64,000 nucleotides of DNA, taken from contig CAWVIZ010000010.1 in NCBI GenBank assembly GCA_963929535.1, positions 62,001 through 126,000 on the forward strand, in the 5' to 3' direction. The notes under the pieces are model-generated. The model had not been told where the DNA came from and did no database searches. It was given only the letters and a program-made list of their open reading frames with translations. Each line of letters opens with the position of its first letter. The stretch's first letter is position 1. Both the position numbers and the translations under genes were made by a program. This DNA is from Pullilachnospira sp963929535 (GTDB taxonomy: Bacteria > Bacillota > Clostridia > Lachnospirales > Lachnospiraceae). This document shows, one piece after another, positions 32,202-40,570 of the stretch.

Positions 32202-34046
32202 ATGAAGTTTAATAAAGAGCAGCAGCAGGCAGTGGCCCATAAAGACGGGCCGCTGCTGGTTCTTGCGGGACCGGGGTCCGGCAAGACGGCTGTGATCACC
32301 TACCGGACGCAGAGGATGATCACAGAGCACCATATCGCTCCCTCCTCCATACTGGTCGTTACCTTTACCAGGGCGGCGGCCAGGCAGATGAGGGAGCGTT
32401 TTTTACAGCTGACAGGGGAGAAGACCACCCAAGTGACCTTCGGGACTTTTCACGGGATTTTTTACGGGATCCTCAGACAGGCCTATGGGATCACTGCCTC
32501 CAATATAGCCGGCGATGAGGAACGTTTTGAAATCCTGAGAAAGCTGATCCGGAAGACCTCCATGGATGTGGATGATGAAAATGATCTTCTGGAAGCCCTG
32601 AACCGGGAGATCAGCACCGTGAAAAACGGGAGGATTCCGCTTACTCATTACTATTCCCAGAGCTGTCCCGATGAGGAATTCAGGAGAATCTATCAGGAGT
32701 ATGAAAGGCAGCTCCATGGCAGGCGTCTGCTGGATTTTGATGATCTGATGGTGTACTGCTGGCAGCTTTTTAACCGTCATCCCGATATCCTGGCAGCCTG
32801 GCAGAAAAAGTTCCGTTATATCCTGATCGATGAATTTCAGGACGTGAACCAGCTGCAGTATGATATTGTGAAGCTTCTGGCTCTGCCGGAGAACAACCTG
32901 TTTATCGTGGGAGACGATGATCAGTCCATCTACCGGTTCCGGGGAGCCAGGCCGGAGATCATGCTGAATTTTCCCAAAGATTATCCCCAGGCCAGGCAGG
33001 TGGTGCTGAAGACCAATTACCGCTGCAGCGGCGAGATCGTGAAAAAATCTCAGATCCTGATCCGGCACAACGAGGCCCGGTATGAGAAGGATCTTTCCGC
33101 GGCCCGGGGGAAAGGGGAGTCTGTTGAGATCCGTTCCTTTGCCAATGAGAGCGAGGAGACCACCTGGCTGCTGCGGCAGATACAGGAGGATGTGAAGCAG
33201 GGGTGCCCGCTGCGGGAGATTGCCGTTCTGTTCCGTACCAATGTGGGGAGCCGGATGACGGTGGAGCGTCTGATGGAATACAACGTACCCTTTACCATGC
33301 GGGATGCGCTCCCCAATCTGTATGAACACTGGCTGACCAAAAATATGATCGCCTATATGCGTCTGGCCATGGGGAGCAGGAAACGGGAGGATTTTCTGGC
33401 GGTGATGAACCGGCCCAACAGATATCTGTCCCGGGAGGCCTTTTATGAGAGAGAGATGTCCTTTGAGATCCTCTATCAGTTTTATGAGGAAAAGGAATGG
33501 ATGTGCGACCGGATCGAAAAGTTTGAGCATGATGTGAAGATGATGAAAAACATGTCCCCCTATGCGGCTGTCAATTATATCCGTTTCGCCATTGGATATG
33601 ATGAATACCTGAAGGAATACGCGGCCTACCGGAGGCTGAAGGTGGAGGAGCTTTACGATCTGCTGCAGGAGATCCAGGAAAGCGCGAAGGGCTACAGGAC
33701 CTTTCAGGAATGGTTTGACTATATGGAAGAATATAAGGAAAAGCTGAAAGAGCACGCGGAGAAGATCCGTCAGGAGAAAGAAGGGGTGACGGTTTCCACC
33801 CTCCACAGTGTGAAAGGACTGGAGTTCGACCGGGTGTATATCCTGGATGTGAACGAGGGAAGCATTCCCTACCAGAAGGCGGTATTGGACGCGGATCTGG
33901 AGGAGGAGCGGCGGATGTTCTACGTGGGAATGACCAGGGCCAGGGAAAAACTCCATCTGTACTCTGTCCGGGAGCGGTTCGGAAAGGAACGGCAGCCTTC
34001 CCGGTTTCTGGAGGAGCTGGAGGACGATGGCGGTCCGCAGGCGTAA
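32202..34046 (+). CDS. UvrD/Rep-family ATP-dependent DNA helicase
   Basis: Superfamily 1 DNA helicase acting in repair or replication restart. Motifs in order: Q-motif FNKEQQQAV, motif I AGPGSGKT, Ia VTFTRAAARQM, II DEFQDVN, III VGDDDQSIYRFRGA, IV-V VSTLHSVKGLEFDRVYI and VI FYVGMTRAREKLHL. 614 aa, shorter than PcrA/UvrD (about 730) because it lacks the C-terminal extension that binds RNA polymerase; this shorter form is common in Clostridia. It starts 5 bp after gltX and is probably co-transcribed. Confidence 0.92.
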   Translation: MKFNKEQQQAVAHKDGPLLVLAGPGSGKTAVITYRTQRMITEHHIAPSSILVVTFTRAAARQMRERFLQLTGEKTTQVTFGTFHGIFYGILRQAYGITASNIAGDEERFEILRKLIRKTSMDVDDENDLLEALNREISTVKNGRIPLTHYYSQSCPDEEFRRIYQEYERQLHGRRLLDFDDLMVYCWQLFNRHPDILAAWQKKFRYILIDEFQDVNQLQYDIVKLLALPENNLFIVGDDDQSIYRFRGARPEIMLNFPKDYPQARQVVLKTNYRCSGEIVKKSQILIRHNEARYEKDLSAARGKGESVEIRSFANESEETTWLLRQIQEDVKQGCPLREIAVLFRTNVGSRMTVERLMEYNVPFTMRDALPNLYEHWLTKNMIAYMRLAMGSRKREDFLAVMNRPNRYLSREAFYEREMSFEILYQFYEEKEWMCDRIEKFEHDVKMMKNMSPYAAVNYIRFAIGYDEYLKEYAAYRRLKVEELYDLLQEIQESAKGYRTFQEWFDYMEEYKEKLKEHAEKIRQEKEGVTVSTLHSVKGLEFDRVYILDVNEGSIPYQKAVLDADLEEERRMFYVGMTRAREKLHLYSVRERFGKERQPSRFLEELEDDGGPQA

Positions 34047-34176
34047 AGCCCGGCGGTCTGCGCCGAGCGCCGGCTAAAGTGGGATCGGACGGCGATGCAG
34101 AAGCGGCGGGATCCCGAAACAGGCAGCCGTCGGCGGGAACAAGGGACGGCTGTCAGAGAGACCGGAGGAACAGGAA

Positions 34177-34803
34177 ATGGAGAAAAGCAGGATTTTTATA
34201 GGAGAGGCCAGACTGGAAGCGGAGGAAAGGGAAACCACTGAGCCAAAGACCCAAGGAAGGCCGCAGAGACAGAAGCTGCTTTCTTCACTGGGACGCCGGC
34301 TTCTGTACAGGATCGTTCTGGAAGAATACGGAACGGATCTTTCTCTGGAACAGGATCCGCTGGCGGCAGAGCCCTTGGGAAAACCGTATCTCAGATCACA
34401 CAGAGACATTTTCTTTAATATCAGCCATTCGGAGGCCAGGGTTGTGTGCGCGGTGGGGAGCGTTCCTTTGGGAATCGATATCCAGAACCATAAAACGGTA
34501 CAGCCGGAACGTCTGGATCGGATGGCTGTCCGCTTTCTTTCTCCCCGGGAATTGGAGCAGTATCGGGAAGCTTCCCGGAAGGCGGAAAGTTTCTATCATT
34601 TCTGGACGAAAAAGGAGAGTTATCTCAAATATACAGGGGAGGGAATACGGAGAAATCTGGGGGAGCTTGCCTATGAGGGCTGCCGTTTTCTGCCTCTCCG
34701 TATGCCTTCCGGCTGGTCGGGGATGCTGTGTGTGCCAGAGGAATGGGCGGGGGAGATACGGTGGATGGAAAATTTCCAGGGTGGCCGTGGCAGACAGCCC
34801 TGA
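34177..34803 (+). CDS. 4'-phosphopantetheinyl transferase, Sfp type
   Basis: Transfers phosphopantetheine from CoA to the serine of carrier proteins. Conserved blocks: FFNISHSEARVVCAVG (N-terminal half), the metal motif LGIDIQ with Gly-Ile-Asp, and FWTKKESYLKYTGEG with the W-x-x-K-E-x-x-x-K core. 208 aa, slightly shorter than Sfp. No peptide or polyketide synthase is in the window, so AcpP at 29412 is a plausible substrate; an AcpS gene is not seen here. The region just upstream (34047-34176) holds GC-rich hairpins without a T-run. Confidence 0.88.
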   Translation: MEKSRIFIGEARLEAEERETTEPKTQGRPQRQKLLSSLGRRLLYRIVLEEYGTDLSLEQDPLAAEPLGKPYLRSHRDIFFNISHSEARVVCAVGSVPLGIDIQNHKTVQPERLDRMAVRFLSPRELEQYREASRKAESFYHFWTKKESYLKYTGEGIRRNLGELAYEGCRFLPLRMPSGWSGMLCVPEEWAGEIRWMENFQGGRGRQP

Positions 34804-34853
34804 AAAGAGGCTGCCGGTTCATACCGGATTTTAACTTCTGATAAGCGGGGAAG

Positions 34854-34911
34854 AGACAGTCCCACGGGATTCAGGCACTGAAAAAGTGTGAATCCCGTGG
34901 GGCTGTCTTTT
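34854..34911 (+). terminator. Strong intrinsic terminator before the spoIIIA operon
   Basis: A 20-bp stem with one mismatch (34854-34873 with 34889-34908) has an inner CACT/AGTG pairing and ends in TTTT. Confidence 0.88.
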
Positions 34912-34966
34912 CTCTTTGATAGCTTCTTTCCCCTGGCTGCTGTGTCTTTTTCCTTTCATCCCCTAA

Positions 34967-34994
34967 TCATATTCTCAACCTGTCCACATATATT
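34967..34994 (+). promoter_or_regulatory. Candidate sigma-E promoter for spoIIIA
   Basis: TCATATT (34967-34973), 13-bp spacer, CATATATT (34987-34994). This resembles the sigma-E pattern (-35 KMATATT, -10 CATACAMT) and lies directly before spoIIIAA, a sigma-E gene in Bacillus. Confidence 0.65.
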
Positions 34995-35014
34995 AGTTCT
35001 AAGAGGTGATGCAT

Positions 35015-35980
35015 ATGAAACGGGAGGAGATTATCCGTTTGTTTCCCGGAAAGATCCGCAGGATTCTGGAGAAGGCGGACTGGGATGCGGCGCAGCTTCA
35101 GGAGATCCGGATCCGGGTGGGGAAGCCGCTGATCCTGCTTTGCGCGGGACGGGAATATTTTCTTTCTCCGGAAGGAGTACCCAGCCGGACACCGGACGCA
35201 GCTTACCGGGCGGATGGGGAGGATGTGAGGAGCGCTATGGAATATCTGGGAAGCTATTCCCTTTATGCGTATGAGGATGAGCTGCGGCAGGGGTTTCTGA
35301 CGGTCCAGGGAGGCCACCGGGTGGGAGTGGCAGGAAAGATCATTGTGGAGCAGAACAAAGTGAAGGGAGTCAGTCATATATCAGGCATCAATATCCGGTT
35401 TTCCCATCAGATGAAGGGATGTGCCGATCCGGTGATCCCCTATGTGATCCAGGGACAGAATGTGTGCCATACGCTGATCATTTCCCCGCCCAGATGCGGA
35501 AAGACCACGCTTTTAAGGGATCTGATCCGGCAGATATCGGATGGATGCGGAACCTTTCCCGGGTGCACCGTGGGAGTGGTGGATGAGCGCTCAGAGCTGG
35601 GAGGAAGCTGGCAGGGGGTTCCGCAGAATGATCTGGGAATCCGCACCGATGTACTGGACGGCTGTCCCAAGGCTGAGGGGATGATGATGCTGATCCGTTC
35701 CATGTCTCCGGCGGTGGTGGCAGTGGATGAGCTGGGGGATTATGAGGATATTCACGCCATTGAGATGACTCTTCACAGCGGCTGCAAGCTGCTGGCCACT
35801 GTTCACGGAAGCTCCATTGAGGATATCCAGAAGAAGCCGCTGCTGGAGAGACTGATCAAGGAGCATACCTTTGAGAGATATATTCTCCTGGGAAATGGGC
35901 CCGGGGGACGGGCAGGGCGCCTGGGATCCATCTATGACGGGAGAGGGACCAGGCTGTATGACGGGGGAGAAGGCCGGTGA
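35015..35980 (+). CDS. spoIIIAA: Stage III sporulation protein AA (secretion-type ATPase)
   Basis: ATPase of the SpoIIIA-SpoIIQ channel joining mother cell and engulfed forespore; related to type II/IV secretion ATPases. Walker A is ISPPRCGKTT, Walker B-like VVAVDELGDYED, and VDERSELGG lies between them. 321 aa. ATG 35015 has AGAGGTGAT 5-12 nt upstream; ATG 35009 is too close. First gene of eight; the stop overlaps the spoIIIAB start. Confidence 0.95.
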   Translation: MKREEIIRLFPGKIRRILEKADWDAAQLQEIRIRVGKPLILLCAGREYFLSPEGVPSRTPDAAYRADGEDVRSAMEYLGSYSLYAYEDELRQGFLTVQGGHRVGVAGKIIVEQNKVKGVSHISGINIRFSHQMKGCADPVIPYVIQGQNVCHTLIISPPRCGKTTLLRDLIRQISDGCGTFPGCTVGVVDERSELGGSWQGVPQNDLGIRTDVLDGCPKAEGMMMLIRSMSPAVVAVDELGDYEDIHAIEMTLHSGCKLLATVHGSSIEDIQKKPLLERLIKEHTFERYILLGNGPGGRAGRLGSIYDGRGTRLYDGGEGR

Positions 35981-36495
35981 TCCGGGTGCTGGGAGGAATT
36001 CTGGTGGCTGCGTCCTGTGCGGGGCTGGGGATGCTGCAGGGGAAAAAGCTGAAAAACAGGATTCTGCATCTGAAGGCAATGATCCGCATTGCCGCGTTTC
36101 TGGAAGGCGAGATCTCCTTTGCCAAATCAACCCTTCCGGAAGCGCTGAAAGAGATCAGCGGCAGGACACAGGAACCGTTTTCAGGGTTCCTTGCGGCCGT
36201 TTCCCGCAGACTGGGAGAACATCCGGGAGAACGTTTTTCCCATATCCTGAGGCAGGAAATGGAGCATTATCTGAGACAGACGGAACTTACAGAGGAGGAT
36301 CTGGAGGAATTTTACCGGGCGGCTTCCGATCTGGGGTATCTGGATAAAAATATGCAGGTACATATTCTGGCTTCCTACCGAAGGGATCAGGAGGAGAAGG
36401 TGCAGCGGCTTACGGGAGAGCTTCCCCAGAAGCTGAAACTGTTCCGCAGTCTGGGGATTCTGGGAGGGATCTTTTTGGTGATCCTGTTTTTCTGA
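35977..36495 (+). CDS. spoIIIAB: Stage III sporulation protein AB
   Basis: Membrane-anchored cytoplasmic protein of the SpoIIIA complex, similar to type II secretion GspF. An N-terminal hydrophobic segment (ILVAASCAGLGML) is followed by a helical soluble domain and a C-terminal hydrophobic segment (GILGGIFLVILFF). The GTG start at 35977 overlaps the spoIIIAA stop (GTGA). 172 aa, the usual length. Confidence 0.92.
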   Translation: MIRVLGGILVAASCAGLGMLQGKKLKNRILHLKAMIRIAAFLEGEISFAKSTLPEALKEISGRTQEPFSGFLAAVSRRLGEHPGERFSHILRQEMEHYLRQTELTEEDLEEFYRAASDLGYLDKNMQVHILASYRRDQEEKVQRLTGELPQKLKLFRSLGILGGIFLVILFF

Positions 36496-36548
36496 CCGGG
36501 GCAGGACACCGGCCGGGACCATCCCGGGCCAAGAAGGAGGAGGCGGTT

Positions 36549-36743
36549 TTGGAGATTGGAATTATTTTCAAGATCGGAGCAGTGGGGATCCTTGTGTCCG
36601 TGCTGAGCCAGGTCCTGAAACACAGCGGAAGGGAGGAGCAGGCGTTTCTGGCCAGCCTTGCCGGTCTGGTGGTGGTGCTGTTCTGGGTGCTTCCGTATAT
36701 TTATGAACTGTTTGAAACAATAAAAAAACTGTTTTTGCTGTAG
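36549..36743 (+). CDS. spoIIIAC: Stage III sporulation protein AC
   Basis: A 64-aa membrane protein with two helices separated by the polar HSGREEQA turn, as is typical of SpoIIIAC. The TTG start is supported by AAGGAGGAGG upstream (36534-36543); MEIGIIFKIGAVGILVS fits relatives. A copy of the dispersed hairpin lies between this gene and spoIIIAD. Confidence 0.92.
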   Translation: MEIGIIFKIGAVGILVSVLSQVLKHSGREEQAFLASLAGLVVVLFWVLPYIYELFETIKKLFLL

Positions 36744-36750
36744 GAAGGTG

Positions 36751-36779
36751 ACAGTGAAGCCGGAAGGATAAACTGTTGC
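36751..36779 (+). repeat. Dispersed hairpin, copy inside the spoIIIA operon
   Basis: ACAGTGAAGCC, GGAA loop, then GGATAAACTGT and TGC. The outer ACAGT/ACTGT pairing and the loop are kept; the upper stem has a mismatch. It lies between spoIIIAC and the ribosome site of spoIIIAD. Confidence 0.7.
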
Positions 36780-36792
36780 AAAGGAGGATGGC

Positions 36793-37179
36793 ATGGAGAT
36801 TATCCGAATTTCCGTAATCGGGATCGCAGGGATCATTCTGGCGATCCTGGTGAAGGAGGTAAAACCGGAATATTCCTTTTACGTGACAGTTGCGGCAGGG
36901 GTGGCGGTGCTTTTTTTCGCGGCGGGGAAGCTGACGGATCTGTTTGATTCGCTTCGGGAGATTCAGGAGTATATTCCCATCGAGACAACCTACATGAATC
37001 TTCTGCTGAAAATGGTGGGGATCACCTATGTGGGACAGTTTTCCGCGGGAATCTGCAAGGATGCCGGGTATTCCTCTGTAGCGGGGCAGATCGAGCTGTT
37101 TTCCAAGCTGTCGGTTCTGGCTATCAGTATGCCGATACTGACAGCGCTTCTGGAGACGATCCATGAGTTTTTGGGATAG
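36793..37179 (+). CDS. spoIIIAD: Stage III sporulation protein AD
   Basis: A 128-aa membrane protein of the SpoIIIA complex with about four hydrophobic segments. The core NLLLKMVGITYVGQFSAGIC with the following CKDAGY...AGQIELFSK is characteristic. AAAGGAGG precedes ATG 36793. The end overlaps spoIIIAE by 17 bp. Confidence 0.93.
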   Translation: MEIIRISVIGIAGIILAILVKEVKPEYSFYVTVAAGVAVLFFAAGKLTDLFDSLREIQEYIPIETTYMNLLLKMVGITYVGQFSAGICKDAGYSSVAGQIELFSKLSVLAISMPILTALLETIHEFLG

Positions 37180-38398
37180 AAACAGGGAGGGGGCGGCCCG
37201 GATCTTATTGCAGAGGGCGGCGGTTTTGGCCGTACTTGCATTCCTGCTGACTGCCGGGATCATGCCGGCAGCTGCGGTGAGAGCCGGGACGATACAGGCG
37301 CAGGAAGAAACGGAGCTGACATCTGACCGGGAGGAAGAGGAGAGTGTTCCGGATACGGAGGAGGAGATCCTGGAAGATCTGGAACTGGAGGAGATCCAGG
37401 AAACTGTGGATCAGCTCCTGGAGGAGGATATTTCCATTACAGAGATGATCCGGCAGATGATGGCCGGGGAGCGTGCCCTGGATCAGGAAACCTGGGGACA
37501 GATTCTGGAGCGGGTGCTGTGGAGTACAGCGGGGATTCAGAAGGATACCTGCGTACACATCCTGCTTCTGGTCATTCTCTCATCAGTGCTGGCCAACCTG
37601 ACCAGGATCTTTCAGGACAAGCATATCGGGGAGATCGCTTTTTACATGGTGTACCTCCTGCTGTTTGTGATACTGCTGAAGACCTTTGGAGAATTCAGCG
37701 GACAGATCCGGACTGCGCTGGCGGGGATCGTAGAATTCATGAGAGCGCTGCTGCCGGCCTATTTCCTGGCAATTACCGCCGCATCCGGAGCGGCCACTGC
37801 CGCGATTTTTTATCAGATGGTGATCTTTATTATTTTCCTGTCAGAATCACTGATCCTGTCTGTACTGCTGCCGGGGATCCATATATATATCCTGATGGAG
37901 CTGGTGAACCATCTGACCGGAGAAGAATTTCTCTCCAGGATGACGGGACTTTTGAAAAACGGGATCCTGTGGATCCTGAAAACCATGGTGGGAGTGATCG
38001 TAGGGCTGCAGCTGATCCAGAGACTGATCTCTCCGGCGGTGGACGCCCTGAAAAGAACGGCGATCGGGAGAACGGCGGAGTCGATTCCGGGGATCGGCAA
38101 CCTGATCAACGGCGTGACGGAAATGGTGCTGGGATCGGCGGTGCTGATCAAAAATTGCCTGGGAGCCGCTTCTGTGGTCATTCTTCTGCTGTTGGGACTG
38201 ACTCCGGTGATCCAGCTTGGAGTCAGCTCTGTATTTTACCAGTTTCTGGCCGCGCTGGTACAGCCAGTGGCAGATAAACGGATGGTGGGATGCATCCATA
38301 CCATGGGTGAGAGCATCGGGATCCTGCTGCGGCTGCTGATCACGGTGGAAGTGCTGTTTCTGCTGACTGTGGCGATCCTGGCAGGTTCGCTGGGGTGA
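37163..38398 (+). CDS. spoIIIAE: Stage III sporulation protein AE
   Basis: Large multi-spanning subunit of the SpoIIIA complex. An N-terminal signal-like segment (AVLAVLAFLLTAGIMPAAAV) is followed by an acidic Glu-rich stretch (about residues 48-85) and then about seven membrane helices. 411 aa, as usual. The start lies inside the end of spoIIIAD, suggesting coupled translation. Confidence 0.93.
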   Translation: MSFWDRNREGAARILLQRAAVLAVLAFLLTAGIMPAAAVRAGTIQAQEETELTSDREEEESVPDTEEEILEDLELEEIQETVDQLLEEDISITEMIRQMMAGERALDQETWGQILERVLWSTAGIQKDTCVHILLLVILSSVLANLTRIFQDKHIGEIAFYMVYLLLFVILLKTFGEFSGQIRTALAGIVEFMRALLPAYFLAITAASGAATAAIFYQMVIFIIFLSESLILSVLLPGIHIYILMELVNHLTGEEFLSRMTGLLKNGILWILKTMVGVIVGLQLIQRLISPAVDALKRTAIGRTAESIPGIGNLINGVTEMVLGSAVLIKNCLGAASVVILLLLGLTPVIQLGVSSVFYQFLAALVQPVADKRMVGCIHTMGESIGILLRLLITVEVLFLLTVAILAGSLG

Positions 38399-38411
38399 GC
38401 CGCAGGGAGGA

Positions 38412-38933
38412 ATGGAATTGGAATGGATCGGGGAATGGGTAAGAAATCTGGCGTTTTATTTTATCTTTCTGTCTGCAGTGATGAATTTTCTTCCCAACGG
38501 GGAGGAGAAGAAGTATATCCGTTTTTTTATGGGGATCCTGCTGATCCTTCTGGTGATGAAGCCGGTCATGGGACTGGCCGGCCTTGATGAGCTCCTGGAA
38601 AATCATGTGCTGGCCAAGTCTGTTTCTCAGGATTATGAGGAACTGCTGCGGGAAAGCGCAAGGCAGGAGATTGTGGGAGCAAAGTACGTGAAGGAAGCCT
38701 GTGCCAGCGAACTGAAGGCCCAGGTGACTGCTCTGGCAGAGGGACTGGGCTGCCAGGTAAGGGACTGCCAGGTGGAATTTTTTGACGGGGAAGAAATTGA
38801 GCTTAAGGAAATCCGTCTGGAGCTGACGGCTTCCGGTGAGGATGGGAAGGATATGGTGGAAATGGTAAAAAATCAGCTGGAGGAAGTCTATAATATTCCG
38901 GAGGGCAATATAAATATAAGTATACAGGGGTAA
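38412..38933 (+). CDS. spoIIIAF: Stage III sporulation protein AF
   Basis: Two N-terminal membrane helices (LAFYFIFLSAVMNFLP and FFMGILLILLVMKPVM) are followed by a soluble domain of about 110 aa with a ring-building-motif-like fold. The family signature NFLPNGEEKKYIRFFMG is clear. 173 aa. It begins 13 bp after spoIIIAE. Confidence 0.93.
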   Translation: MELEWIGEWVRNLAFYFIFLSAVMNFLPNGEEKKYIRFFMGILLILLVMKPVMGLAGLDELLENHVLAKSVSQDYEELLRESARQEIVGAKYVKEACASELKAQVTALAEGLGCQVRDCQVEFFDGEEIELKEIRLELTASGEDGKDMVEMVKNQLEEVYNIPEGNINISIQG

Positions 38934-38936
38934 CAT

Positions 38937-39512
38937 ATGAAAGAAAAGGTGTTTGCCGCGGCAAAAAAGATGAAGCGGGAGCAGTGGATCGTCTGCGGAC
39001 TGATAGGGCTTCTTCTGCTGGTGATCGCCATGCCGGTAAAGGAGACCGGGCAGGAGAATGCATCCGAAGGGGAGCCTGCCGGAGAGGAGACGGCTGCAGC
39101 AAAGGAAGAAAGCGGCGATATCCGCCGGGAATACGAGCAGCAGCTTGCCGGAATACTGGAGCAGGTACAGGGGGTGGGAGATGTCAGCGTGACCCTTACG
39201 ATGGAGTCCACGGGAGAGAAGATTGTGGAGAAGGACGTTCCCCAGGACTCCCAGACATCCAGCCAGACGGATCCGGAAGGAGGGGAGAGCCAGTCAGAAT
39301 CCTGGCAGACCCAGGAATCCACAGTATTTGAGGAAAGGGAGGATGGAAGCCAGGTGCCCTATGTGGCGTCGGAGACGTATCCTGAGATCCGGGGAGTTCT
39401 GGTGGTGGCCCAGGGAGGAGATGATCCGGTGGTGGTCCAGCAGATTCAGGAGGCCGCCATGGCATTATTTCATGTGGAAGCCCATAAAATTAAAGTAATG
39501 AAAATGAAGTGA
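38937..39512 (+). CDS. spoIIIAG: Stage III sporulation protein AG
   Basis: Forms a large ring of the channel in the space between the two membranes. One N-terminal helix (WIVCGLIGLLLLVIAMPV, about residues 18-35), an acidic linker, then the ring-building domain with YEQQLAGILEQVQGVGDVSV and the C-terminal ETYPEIRGVLVVAQGGDDP. 191 aa. It starts 3 bp after spoIIIAF. Confidence 0.93.
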   Translation: MKEKVFAAAKKMKREQWIVCGLIGLLLLVIAMPVKETGQENASEGEPAGEETAAAKEESGDIRREYEQQLAGILEQVQGVGDVSVTLTMESTGEKIVEKDVPQDSQTSSQTDPEGGESQSESWQTQESTVFEEREDGSQVPYVASETYPEIRGVLVVAQGGDDPVVVQQIQEAAMALFHVEAHKIKVMKMK

Positions 39513-39523
39513 GGAGAGAATCA

Positions 39524-40336
39524 GTGAAAAAAATATTCAAGAAGAATCAGATCATTATTACGGCTTTGGCGGTGATGATTGCGGCAGCAGGGTACATCAG
39601 CTATTCGGACTCCAAACTGAAAACCACAGATGTTGTCTCCCAGGAGGAGACGGAGGATACCCAGGCAGCAGTGGATATGGACAGTGTGCTGGAGGATATC
39701 GAAAGCCTGGATGGGGATATCACGGATGAGACGGCCACAGACCCGGCCATGCAGGAGGATCAGCAGACGGCTGACGCCTCCGCCGGGGAGGAGAGTCAGG
39801 AAGAGGGGACTTCAGAGACTCCAGGGGAGGCTGTTCTTACCGGGGCTTCTACATACATGGCCCAGGCCAGGATTGACAGAGAGCAGATCCGTTCCCAGAA
39901 CAAGGAAACCCTTCTGGAGATCATCAACAACTCCGAACTGACGGAGGAAGAACGCCAGGCAGCAGTGGCCAGCATGGTCAGCATGACGGATGCAGTGGAG
40001 AAGGAAGCGGCGGCGGAACTTCTGCTGGAAGCCAAAGGTTTTGAAAATGTGGTTGTGAACCTGACGGGAGATACGGTGGATGTGGTAGTGCCGGATACCC
40101 AGGTGGACGATGCCAGCCGGGCGCAGATTGAGGATATCGTGAAAAGAAAGACGGGCGTAGAGGCGCAGAATATTGTGATCACGCCCATGAGCCAGGCCCA
40201 GGATGCCTCCGGGACCGGGGAAGAGACGGCTGATGACGGGGCGGAAGAGACAGATGCAGCAGCAGAGGACGCCGGCGGCACGGCGGAAACAGCTGCGGAT
40301 GGAACGGAAGGCACCGGAGAAGAAGCAGCGGAATGA
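39524..40336 (+). CDS. spoIIIAH: Stage III sporulation protein AH
   Basis: Mother-cell membrane protein whose outer domain pairs with SpoIIQ of the forespore. One N-terminal helix (IIITALAVMIAAAGYI), a long acidic linker, a YscJ/FliF-like domain (about residues 110-225) and an acidic Ala/Glu/Thr-rich tail. GTG 39524 is chosen because GAGGAGAG lies 6 nt upstream and the protein then begins MKKIFKKNQIIITALAV as in relatives. The tail (about 45 residues of Glu, Ala, Asp, Thr) is longer than usual. Last gene of the operon. Confidence 0.93.
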   Translation: MKKIFKKNQIIITALAVMIAAAGYISYSDSKLKTTDVVSQEETEDTQAAVDMDSVLEDIESLDGDITDETATDPAMQEDQQTADASAGEESQEEGTSETPGEAVLTGASTYMAQARIDREQIRSQNKETLLEIINNSELTEEERQAAVASMVSMTDAVEKEAAAELLLEAKGFENVVVNLTGDTVDVVVPDTQVDDASRAQIEDIVKRKTGVEAQNIVITPMSQAQDASGTGEETADDGAEETDAAAEDAGGTAETAADGTEGTGEEAAE

Positions 40337-40504
40337 AAAAGGGATTTCCGGGGATGCGGCTTTGGGCTGTGTCCCCTGTTTTCTGTGAGGAAAAAGGCGG
40401 ACGCTGCGAGCCTGAAACGGAGGGCTTTTCCGGTAAATCGGCAGGCGGGGAAAGGTCCGGAAAAAATGGAAAAGCAGCTCCGGGCAGAAAAGAAAAAATC
40501 GGGA

Positions 40505-40533
40505 TTGACGCCCGGTAAAAACTGGTTTATCAT
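40505..40533 (+). promoter_or_regulatory. Sigma-A promoter for lacZ
   Basis: TTGACG (40505-40510), 17-bp spacer, TATCAT (40528-40533), about 38 bp before the start codon. The 40337-40504 stretch has only a weak GGGGA/TCCCC hairpin followed by TTTT (about 40352-40382), a possible end of the spoIIIA transcript. Confidence 0.65.
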
Positions 40534-40570
40534 GGGCTGGATACTATGAGCATGACTGGAGAACAGACCT

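Noticed and set aside
34047..34176. GC-rich hairpins between the helicase and the phosphopantetheinyl transferase genes
   Set aside because: They have no T-run, no repeat elsewhere in the window, and no conserved motif that I could name.
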